Positions 44,660-51,878 of a stretch of 51,878 nucleotides of DNA are shown piece after piece (position 1 is the stretch's first letter; every line of letters starts with the position of its first letter). The notes under the pieces were generated by a model. The model was not told the DNA's origin. It ran no database searches and saw nothing but the letters and a program-made list of their open reading frames with translations. Both the position numbers and the translations under genes were made by a program. This stretch comes from Bacteroidota bacterium (lineage in GTDB: Bacteria; Bacteroidota; Bacteroidia; Bacteroidales; JAADGE01): contig JAJRUH010000002.1 in the NCBI GenBank assembly GCA_024277895.1, positions 1-51,878 of the forward strand, given 5' to 3'.

Positions 44660-45133
44660 ATGAAAAAATACAAACAAACAATCCATGAAAAAACTATAAC
44701 TGAAGAATCATCAGTTGCATACTATCCTAAAAGCAAAACCGAACAAGTTGCATATAAAAAAAATAAAATTTTAGAGGAAATCAACAAGCACGAAGAATCT
44801 TATAAAATATTAGATAATATATTTAAAATCACAAATTTGCCCAACAATAAGCTTGCAAAATACATCTACGAAATGACACCGAAAACACTAGCTTCATATA
44901 AGCAAAAAAGAAGATACTTTAGTGCAAAAGTAAATGAAATCAGCATAAAAGTTACTGCTCTTTATAAAAAAGGTATTGATGTTTTTATCACTAAAGAAAA
45001 ATTTAATTCTTGGTTGGGAAAAAACAGTTTCGGTTTAGGGAATGTAAAACCTATAAATCTTCTAAGTACTTCAACCGGAATAGATTTAGTTTATGAAGAG
45101 CTTGTAAGAATTGAGTTTGGAGATAATGCCTGA
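44660..45133 (+). CDS. Xre/MbcA/ParS-type antitoxin
   Basis: A 157-residue antitoxin of the Xre-RES type. The middle (about 45-95) is a helical HTH-like region with LAKYIYEMTPKTLASYKQKRR. The C-terminal toxin-binding domain (about 105-157) has the family pattern: a central helix DVFITKEKFNSWL, then KPINLLSTSTGIDLVYEELVRIE and a final FG. It neutralises the downstream RES toxin and probably represses its own promoter through the tandem palindromes. Its TGA overlaps the toxin ATG by one base (TGATG). Confidence 0.87.
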   Translation: MKKYKQTIHEKTITEESSVAYYPKSKTEQVAYKKNKILEEINKHEESYKILDNIFKITNLPNNKLAKYIYEMTPKTLASYKQKRRYFSAKVNEISIKVTALYKKGIDVFITKEKFNSWLGKNSFGLGNVKPINLLSTSTGIDLVYEELVRIEFGDNA

Positions 45134-45588
45134 TGGAAGTTTTCAGAATTACCAAAGAAAAATTTTCTCATAATCTTTATGCTTCGGGTTATGCCGGCAG
45201 ATGGAACTCTGAGGGAGATTATGTAATTTATTCAGCTTCTTCAAGGTCTTTGGCTGCTCTCGAAAATATTGTTCATATGGGAACCGTTGAATTGATAAGC
45301 TTTTACAGAGTTATGGTAATTTATATTCCCGACGATATTCCGATTGTAAGAATTAATGAAAAAGATATGCCGAAAAATTGGTTTTTAAAAGGCGAAAAAG
45401 GTTTTGAAATTTGCAGAACTATCAGTGATTCTTGGTATAACTCGATAAAATATTTAATAATGCAAGTTCCGTCTGTTATCGTAAAAAATGAATTTAATTA
45501 TATTATAAATACTAAACATCCTGATTTTAAAAAAGTACAACTCATTAACTCTGAACCTTTCTTTTTTGATTACAGAATAAAAGATTAA
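45133..45588 (+). CDS. RES-domain toxin (NAD+ phosphorylase type)
   Basis: A 151-residue RES protein. Studied RES toxins break down NAD+. The named residues are present: Arg in AGRWNSEG, the Ser and Glu in SSRSLAALENIVH, and the later PSVIVKNEFNYIINTKHPDF block containing the conserved Ser and Asn-x-x-x-Asn. The full length and intact motifs suggest an active toxin. Overlaps the antitoxin by one base. Confidence 0.9.
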   Translation: MEVFRITKEKFSHNLYASGYAGRWNSEGDYVIYSASSRSLAALENIVHMGTVELISFYRVMVIYIPDDIPIVRINEKDMPKNWFLKGEKGFEICRTISDSWYNSIKYLIMQVPSVIVKNEFNYIINTKHPDFKKVQLINSEPFFFDYRIKD

Positions 45589-45616
45589 TATTAGTTACAA
45601 AAAAATATTTTATGTT

Positions 45617-47566
45617 ATGTTTAAAAAACAAATAATAATATTAATACTAAATCTTATTGTCGTAAGCAGTGTAAGTGCAACTAATTATAATATTGACAGC
45701 TTATTACGTAAATTAAAAACAGAACAAACAGATACTTCAAAAATAATAATCTTAAATGAATTAAGCCGAGAATATCTAAAATCAGACTTTAATAAAGCTC
45801 TGGAATATGCAAAAAAAGCTTTAAATCTCTCAAAAGAAATTAACAATAAAAAAAGTATTGCACTGTCATACAGCTATATGGCTTATGCACAATATCGCCT
45901 CAATAATTTTGAAGATGCAAAAATAAACATCAACAAAGCCCTTGTTATATATGAAATTTTGAAAGATAAATTGCGTATTTCCAAATGTTATTCTTTTATT
46001 TCTCAAATTCATTACGCACTCCAGGAATACTCAAAAGCTGTTGAATGGGTGAATAAATCAATTCAAATTAAAACAGATAATAATTTATCCGACGAACTTG
46101 AAATTAACTATCTGACACTCGGAGCAATATATCAAAAAAAGGGGAAATATGAACTTGCCCTCGAAAATTTATTTAAAGCGGCGGATTATTATGATAAAAA
46201 CGGAAATCCAAACGGAAAAGCATCAGTTTATAACAACATTGCCGTAACTTACAGAAAATTAAATGATCTTGAAGCGGCAGAAAAATATTACTTAAAATCT
46301 TTAACATTGTATAAAAAGGATAATGAAACGTTCGGAGAACTGAAAATATACAACAATCTTGCTGTTTTATACGAACAAACAAATCGTAAGGATAAAGCAG
46401 TTGAGAATTACAAAAAAGTTTTGCAACTGAGTAAAGAGATGAACTATATGGGCGGTATTGCCATGGCACAAATTAACATGGCAGGTATTTTTATTGAACA
46501 CGGCGGCGATTTGGAAAAAGCATATAAACTACTTTCAGAAGCCGAAAAGATTTGCAAAGAGATAAAAGATAACTATAAACTTGCTTTTACATACGGGCTT
46601 AAGGGACAATACTTTGCAAAAATGGACAACTATACAAATGCTGTATATTATACAAATAAAGCATATAAACTTGCAGTTGAAATAAAGTCTGAAAATGACA
46701 AAGCAGATATGGCTTTACAACTTTCGGAATTTTATCAAAAACAAAATGATTATAAAAATGCTCTGAAATATTTTCAAATTTATCACAACACGAACGACAG
46801 TATTTTCAATATCGAAAAAGCAAGAAAAATTGAAGAACTAAAAACACGTTTTGAATTAGAAAACCAAGAAAAAGAACTTAAAATAAAAGAACAAAAAATA
46901 AAAATCCTCGAAAAAGAACAAAAAATAAACTCCATAAAAAGTTATTTGAGTCTTTTCGGTAAAATTGTAATTTTTGCGGTAATTATTTTTATTATTCTCT
47001 TTTACAGAAAGAAATTAAAGCGACAAAAAGAACTCTCTGAAAAAAATAAAAAATTTGCAGAATCAGAAAAACGTATGTTAAAATTAGAAGTTTTATCAAA
47101 AAAAATTAAAACCGAGCAATTAGAAAAAGAAGTCGAATACAAAAACAAAGAACTTCAAAATTTTGCACACTATATTATTGATAAAAATGAATTTATAATT
47201 AAAATACAAAAAGATTTAAAAAGAATTAAGAAAAATATTTCAGAAAAAAATATCGGCAACAATTTGCAAGCAATCTTAATTGAAATTAACAACAAAATTC
47301 AACTTGTTAGAAACCACGAAGAATTCCTTGCACATGTTGATCAAATTAACGATAATTTCTATTTTAAATTAAAAAATAAATTTCCAGGCATAACAGAACA
47401 CGAACAAAGATTAACATCTCTGTTAAAAATAGGATTATCATCAAAAGAAATTGCTTCTATCCTTCATATCACGTCAAAAAGTGTTGATACAAACAGATAC
47501 CGTTTAAGAAAAAAATTGGGATTAAGCCAAGATGCCAACTTAAACGATTTCTTACAAAATTTTTAA
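45617..47566 (+). CDS. TPR membrane regulator with C-terminal HTH
   Basis: A 649-residue protein. After a signal peptide (to about residue 21) come about eight TPR repeats (about 35-390) with typical YxKALxxY patterns. A coiled stretch, one membrane helix (about 444-463), a second coiled coil, and a C-terminal HTH domain follow, with FPGITEHEQRLTSLLKIG and SSKEIASILHITSKSVDTNR, LuxR/GerE-like. Thus the TPR part faces the periplasm and the DNA-binding part the cytoplasm. Such one-protein regulators are frequent in Bacteroidota. The target is unknown. It begins 28 bases after the toxin gene. Confidence 0.83.
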   Translation: MFKKQIIILILNLIVVSSVSATNYNIDSLLRKLKTEQTDTSKIIILNELSREYLKSDFNKALEYAKKALNLSKEINNKKSIALSYSYMAYAQYRLNNFEDAKININKALVIYEILKDKLRISKCYSFISQIHYALQEYSKAVEWVNKSIQIKTDNNLSDELEINYLTLGAIYQKKGKYELALENLFKAADYYDKNGNPNGKASVYNNIAVTYRKLNDLEAAEKYYLKSLTLYKKDNETFGELKIYNNLAVLYEQTNRKDKAVENYKKVLQLSKEMNYMGGIAMAQINMAGIFIEHGGDLEKAYKLLSEAEKICKEIKDNYKLAFTYGLKGQYFAKMDNYTNAVYYTNKAYKLAVEIKSENDKADMALQLSEFYQKQNDYKNALKYFQIYHNTNDSIFNIEKARKIEELKTRFELENQEKELKIKEQKIKILEKEQKINSIKSYLSLFGKIVIFAVIIFIILFYRKKLKRQKELSEKNKKFAESEKRMLKLEVLSKKIKTEQLEKEVEYKNKELQNFAHYIIDKNEFIIKIQKDLKRIKKNISEKNIGNNLQAILIEINNKIQLVRNHEEFLAHVDQINDNFYFKLKNKFPGITEHEQRLTSLLKIGLSSKEIASILHITSKSVDTNRYRLRKKLGLSQDANLNDFLQNF

Positions 47567-47734
47567 AATTGAGATATCCAGACAGTCAAACTACTTATAA
47601 CAAGCTATATACAAAATTCACTGTAGAGATATAATTTTCAACTATTTTTTTTATGTAGTAATTGTGTTAATATTATTTTTTTGCTTTACACATTTTTTCA
47701 CCTTTTATTTGTAAAAAATTTTCAACAAAAAAAT

Positions 47735-50371
47735 ATGAAAAAAATAGCTTTACTTTCCGTTGTATTATTATTTGCAAGTAATCTTTTTGCAATAAATACA
47801 CCCACACAAAGTTCACCTTACAATAACAGCACAGGTATAAATCCGCAAGTATCTTTATTCCTTAATCACGTTTCCGGTGCAACAGACTATGATTATCAAT
47901 TAGATACAACAGCAACTTTTGATTCGCCCGATTTGCAAACTTTTTCCCATTCAAGCTCTTATTCGGGTTGGACAGTCTCTGACTTAAGATACGAAAAAAA
48001 ATACTTTTGGCGTATAAGAGCAAGAAACTCAACAGACACTTCCGGATGGAGTTCTGTTTGGAATTTTACGACAAAAAATTACGGTGTAACATTACAAAGC
48101 CCTTATAATAACGTTACGAATATAAATCTGCAAGTTTCATTATTTATAAACAGAATAACCGGCTCAGAAAACTATGATTACCAATTAGATACCCTGCCGA
48201 CTTTTGATTCGCCGGATTTACAAACATTTACGCATTCAAATTCTTATTCGGGGTGGACAGTTTCAGATTTACGTTACGGACAAAAATATTATTGGCGTGT
48301 AAGAGGTCGTAATGATACAGATACTTCGGTGTGGACTTCGGCATGGAATTTTACGACAAAAAATTACGGCGTAACATTAAGCAATCCGACAAACGGAGCA
48401 ACCGGTATCTCAACAACAAACTCACTATACATAAATAAGGTTACCGGCTCAGAAAATTACGATTATCAGTTAGATACCGTTCCTGCTTTTAATTCGCCGG
48501 ATTTACAAACATTTACACATTCAGATTCTTATTCGGGGTGGACAGTTTCAAATTTACGTTACGGACAAAAATATTATTGGCGTGTAAGAGGTCGTAATGA
48601 TACAGATACTTCGGCGTGGACTTCAGCGTGGAATTTTACGACTTTAAATAATGTTACACCCGACAGCCCCGCAAATAATTCAACGGGAAAAAATACTTCA
48701 ACGGCAATTATCTGCGACAGAGAAAGCGGAAACACAAGTGCCGACAATTATGAATTTGAAATGGATACAACGGCAAACTTTAACTCTCCGTTACACACAA
48801 TCGAACACGGAAATACATACAGCAGCTATTGGATTTACAAATATAATTCTAATCTGCATTACGGAACAAAATACTATTGGCGAGTTAGAGTAAGAAATGC
48901 CGCTGACACTTCGCAATGGTCGGAAATTTGGAACTTTACGACTTTAAACAGCATAACTCTTAATTATCCGACTGATAATTTAACCGGTGTCAGCATCACG
49001 CATTGGATAGCCTGCGATGAAGAAACTACAAATACAGACCCGTCAAATTATGAATTTGAAATGGATACGGTTTCTACTTTTAACTCTCCTTTATTTGAAC
49101 ACACAACCGGAAACTATCACAGCAGTTCTTGGATTTATAAAACAAATTCGGGTTTACGCTACGGACAAAAATATTATTGGCGTGCAAGAGTCAAAAATGC
49201 AAATGATGTATCCGATTGGTCATCTGTTTGGAATTTTACTACCGATTATGAAATGACAACTCCTCCGGAATTAGTTGCTCCGGCAAATAACAGCACCGAC
49301 ATTCCTTACACTTCATTTTCAATAGATTGGAACGAAATAACCGGAGCAAATCAATATCAATATCAAATAAGCACGACCAATGATTTTTCAACAACTGTAA
49401 TAAACGGAAAAACATCATTAACAGATAGAACTATTTCAAATCTTCAACCCAATACTACATATTTTTGGCGAGTAAGAGGTGAAAACAGCAACGGATATTC
49501 TCCGTGGTCGGAAATTTGGAGTTTTACAACCGAAACAGTTGCTTTAACGGCTCCCGTATTAATCAGCCCGTCAAATAATGCTACAGAAACAGATTATGCT
49601 TCCGTAAATTTTAATTGGCAAGATGTTTTTGGTGCAAATGAATATAATTTTCAAATTTCTCAAGATAATAGTTTTTCAACCGGCGTAACTTCTGTCAGCA
49701 CATCAAATACAACTTATAATTTAATAAATTTGAACAACAGCACAACATATTATTGGCGAGTTTCGGCAACCGACGGCAGCACAACGAGTGATTGGTCAAC
49801 AGTATGGAGTTTTACGACAAAAGATGCTCCGGCTGTGCTTGATGCACCTGTTCTTGTCAGTCCCGACAATTTTGCAAGCGACATATCCACAAATCCGACT
49901 TTGGAATGGAATGCCGTAAGCGGAGCTGTAAGTTATGAATATCAATACAGCACAACAAATACTTTCGACACTTTCGTGAGTAATAACACTGCAAATACAT
50001 CAGCTTCAATCACAAATTTAAACAATAATTTAACGTATTATTGGCGTGTGCAGGCATCAGACGGAACAAACACGTCGGATTGGAGCGATGTTTGGAGTTT
50101 TACGACAGAATCGGACATAAGTAATATTGATAATATACCGGAAAATACCGTAAAAATTTATCCGAATCCGGCTTCCGATTTTATAATCATTAATCAAAAA
50201 AACAATTTTGATGTATTTATTTATGATATAAACGGCAAATTAATATTACAACAAAATAATTCAAAAAACAGAATAAATATCTCAAATTTAGAATCAGGGT
50301 TTTACGTCGTATCGGTAAAAAACAAAAACGGAGACATAAAACGAAGTATTTTTATAAAAAATAAGAATTAG
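47735..50371 (+). CDS. FN3-repeat surface protein with T9SS sorting domain
   Basis: From ATG 47735 this is an 878-residue exported protein with signal peptide MKKIALLSVVLLFASNLFA. I count eight fibronectin type III-like repeats of 90-100 residues, each ending in W-x-x-x-W-x-F-T-T (for example WTSAWNFTT). Repeats 2 and 3 are nearly identical even in DNA. The end (NTVKIYPNPASDFIII, INGKLILQQ, SGFYVVSVKNK) is a type A T9SS sorting domain. There is no enzyme domain, so an adhesin or spacer protein on the surface is likely. A TTG at 47681 would add 18 residues before the signal peptide and is not favoured. Confidence 0.87.
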   Translation: MKKIALLSVVLLFASNLFAINTPTQSSPYNNSTGINPQVSLFLNHVSGATDYDYQLDTTATFDSPDLQTFSHSSSYSGWTVSDLRYEKKYFWRIRARNSTDTSGWSSVWNFTTKNYGVTLQSPYNNVTNINLQVSLFINRITGSENYDYQLDTLPTFDSPDLQTFTHSNSYSGWTVSDLRYGQKYYWRVRGRNDTDTSVWTSAWNFTTKNYGVTLSNPTNGATGISTTNSLYINKVTGSENYDYQLDTVPAFNSPDLQTFTHSDSYSGWTVSNLRYGQKYYWRVRGRNDTDTSAWTSAWNFTTLNNVTPDSPANNSTGKNTSTAIICDRESGNTSADNYEFEMDTTANFNSPLHTIEHGNTYSSYWIYKYNSNLHYGTKYYWRVRVRNAADTSQWSEIWNFTTLNSITLNYPTDNLTGVSITHWIACDEETTNTDPSNYEFEMDTVSTFNSPLFEHTTGNYHSSSWIYKTNSGLRYGQKYYWRARVKNANDVSDWSSVWNFTTDYEMTTPPELVAPANNSTDIPYTSFSIDWNEITGANQYQYQISTTNDFSTTVINGKTSLTDRTISNLQPNTTYFWRVRGENSNGYSPWSEIWSFTTETVALTAPVLISPSNNATETDYASVNFNWQDVFGANEYNFQISQDNSFSTGVTSVSTSNTTYNLINLNNSTTYYWRVSATDGSTTSDWSTVWSFTTKDAPAVLDAPVLVSPDNFASDISTNPTLEWNAVSGAVSYEYQYSTTNTFDTFVSNNTANTSASITNLNNNLTYYWRVQASDGTNTSDWSDVWSFTTESDISNIDNIPENTVKIYPNPASDFIIINQKNNFDVFIYDINGKLILQQNNSKNRINISNLESGFYVVSVKNKNGDIKRSIFIKNKN
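48208..48641 (+). repeat. Near-identical 149-base direct repeat in FN3 gene
   Basis: 48208-48356 and 48493-48641 differ at about six positions by eye, and are 285 bases (95 codons) apart. They encode the second halves of FN3 repeats 2 and 3, and indicate a recent duplication or gene conversion. Confidence 0.8.
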
Positions 50372-50390
50372 CTTAGAAATATAAAATTAA

Positions 50391-50430
50391 AAAATAACCG
50401 GATTGCTTAAAGCGTCCGGTTTTTATTTTT
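50391..50430 (+). terminator. Intrinsic terminator after FN3 gene
   Basis: AACCGGA (50396-50402) pairs with TCCGGTT (50415-50421), and a T-rich tail follows. Located 24 bases after the stop. Confidence 0.8.
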
Positions 50431-50454
50431 ATTTTTGTTTTCAAAACATCGAAC

Positions 50455-51864
50455 GTGCTTTTTAACTCTTTACATTTTATTATCTTTTTGCCCATTGTCG
50501 TTGTTATTTTCTTTTCATTAAAGAAAGTAAAGTATCGGCAAATATTTCTGCTTATTGCAAGCTGGTATTTTTATTCGGTTTGGAAACCGGAGTATATTGT
50601 ACTTTTACTCGCATCCACATCGGTTGATTATTTTGTTTCCCTAAGAATCAACAAAACTTCAGAAAAGAAAAAACGCCTTATTTTACTGTGGTTAAGCATT
50701 ATTATAAATCTCGGAATTTTATTTACTTTCAAATATTTTTATTTTGTGGATAAAAATGTTTATCGCTTTCTGGGTTATCAATTATTTCAGGGTCAAGGTT
50801 TTGAAAATATTCTTTTGCCCGTAGGAATTTCGTTTTATACTTTTCAAACGATGAGTTATACGGTTGATGTTTATAAAGAACGTATTTCCCCTGAAAAGAA
50901 TTTCGTAAAATTTGCCCTTTTTGTATCATTTTTTCCGCAATTGGTTGCCGGACCCATTGAACGAGCCGGACATCTGCTTCATCAATTCGAGAAACTGACA
51001 ACTATTGATTATAAGCGAATTACGAATGGGTTAAAGTTAATGTTTTGGGGATTTTTTCAGAAAATTGTTATTGCCGACACATTATCATTGTTAGTTAATG
51101 AAGTTTATAATCATCCCGGTAAGTATCACGGTTTCGACATTTGGATTGCTACTTTCTTTTTTGCCTTTCAGATTTTTTGTGATTTTTCCGGTTACACCGA
51201 TATTGCCAGAGGAACGGCACAAGTTTTAGGATATCACTTAAGAATTAATTTTAAACTGCCCTATTTTGCAAAATCGTTCGCCGATTTTTGGCATCGTTGG
51301 CATATTTCATTAAGTACTTGGTTCAGAGATTATGTGTATATCCCTCTCGGCGGCAGCAAAACAAGTTCAAAATCTCGTTTTATTTTTAATATCCTGTTTG
51401 TTTTTATTTTAAGCGGATTTTGGCACGGTGCCGGCTGGACATTTATTATTTGGGGAACTTTACACGGAATATATTATCTTGCGGAAAGATTTTTTCCGTT
51501 TACAATATTTAAAAAAACCACCGAACTTACTAAAATAATTAAAATCAGTTTTGTTTTTATTGCCGTAAATTTTGCTTGGATTTTCTTTCGTTCTCAATCT
51601 GTAAGGATTGCCTTAACTTTAATCGAAAACAGTTTTGACTTTTCACATTCATTGCCGGATTTTAATCATTTTTTGTTACTGAAAAGTTTTATTCTTATCG
51701 GAATTGTATTTATTATAAATCTTATTGAACGAAAAAAAGATATTGTTTCGTTTATTTCGGAAAAACCTGCTTTGCTGCGTTGGAGCATTTATTATGCAGC
51801 CGGAATTATTTTAGTTTTTTTCGGCAATTACGGTATTCAGGAGTTTATTTATTTCAGATTTTAA
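50455..51864 (+). CDS. MBOAT family O-acyltransferase
   Basis: A 469-residue polytopic membrane protein of the AlgI/DltB (MBOAT) family, which transfers acyl groups to exported polysaccharides or other acceptors. The start MLFNSLHFIIFLPIVV is the standard one for the family, read from a GTG codon. Key blocks are LLPVGISFYTFQTMSYTVDV, FFPQLVAGPIERA, FADFWHRWHISLSTWFRDYV and FWHGAGWTFIIWG, the last holding the conserved His. The gene ends 14 bases before the window edge; a partner SGNH/AlgJ-like gene often follows but is not visible. Separated from the FN3 gene by a terminator. Confidence 0.92.
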   Translation: MLFNSLHFIIFLPIVVVIFFSLKKVKYRQIFLLIASWYFYSVWKPEYIVLLLASTSVDYFVSLRINKTSEKKKRLILLWLSIIINLGILFTFKYFYFVDKNVYRFLGYQLFQGQGFENILLPVGISFYTFQTMSYTVDVYKERISPEKNFVKFALFVSFFPQLVAGPIERAGHLLHQFEKLTTIDYKRITNGLKLMFWGFFQKIVIADTLSLLVNEVYNHPGKYHGFDIWIATFFFAFQIFCDFSGYTDIARGTAQVLGYHLRINFKLPYFAKSFADFWHRWHISLSTWFRDYVYIPLGGSKTSSKSRFIFNILFVFILSGFWHGAGWTFIIWGTLHGIYYLAERFFPFTIFKKTTELTKIIKISFVFIAVNFAWIFFRSQSVRIALTLIENSFDFSHSLPDFNHFLLLKSFILIGIVFIINLIERKKDIVSFISEKPALLRWSIYYAAGIILVFFGNYGIQEFIYFRF

Positions 51865-51878
51865 AAAAAATAAGTAGG

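Noticed and set aside
47850-50110. Regular repeats that might suggest a CRISPR array
   Set aside because: They are coding FN3 repeats of about 270-300 bases in one frame, with no short identical repeats or spacers.

Overview
The window is AT-rich chromosomal DNA from a member of the Bacteroidota. Supporting signs are type IX secretion (T9SS) C-terminal sorting domains on two large surface proteins, promoter -7 boxes of the form TAnnTTTG, a fused CcoN-CcoO cytochrome oxidase preceded by ccoS, a PorE-like TPR/propeller/OmpA protein, and a ScdA/RIC-like hemerythrin paired with a LuxR regulator. The genus cannot be fixed from the sequence alone. I saw no rRNA, tRNA, CRISPR array, transposase or phage gene.

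Layout. 1-2.4 kb: 3' end of ispH (isoprenoids), convergent with a ferredoxin-NADP reductase/dihydroorotate-dehydrogenase-like pair. 2.7-9.0 kb: a cbb3 oxidase and assembly cluster (ccoS, ccoNO, ccoQ-like, ccoP, ccoG, fixH, DsbD/SafE-like) with a possible FNR-like box upstream. 9.3-13.4 kb: GT39-type glycosyltransferase, CBS-domain protein, pdxJ and a coiled-coil envelope protein. 13.6-16.7 kb: a secreted lipase-like hydrolase with a T9SS tail. 16.9-23.1 kb, minus strand: rimP-nusA-infB followed by hisS. 23.2-30.4 kb: glycosyltransferase, Na+/solute symporter, fabI, POT transporter, acyltransferase and a degraded hemerythrin. 30.7-37.7 kb: dnaK, a DUF2851 gene broken by an in-frame TAG, a K+ channel, a ClC transporter and miaA. 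38-42 kb, minus strand: nadK, LuxR regulator, RIC-like hemerythrin and a DASS transporter broken by an in-frame TAA near its end. 42-51.9 kb: a small outer-membrane protein, a PorE-like protein, a Xre-RES toxin-antitoxin pair, a TPR/HTH membrane regulator, an FN3-repeat T9SS protein and an MBOAT acyltransferase.

The genes are mostly housekeeping (translation, fatty acids, cofactors, tRNA modification), with a low-oxygen respiration and oxygen/NO-response theme (cbb3 oxidase, RIC-like protein) and an envelope/secretion theme (PorE-like protein, T9SS cargo, MBOAT, glycosyltransferases).

The most interesting non-genic signal is a family of three miniature inverted-repeat elements at 9.1, 16.7 and 37.7 kb. 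All three lie between convergent genes and share a conserved inner hairpin. One is inserted in the loop of what was a two-way terminator, and one carries a second nested inverted-repeat unit. Other points to check are the two in-frame stops, the tandem palindromes in front of the toxin-antitoxin pair, a terminator whose loop is exactly a -7 promoter box, and a strong hairpin in the rimP leader.
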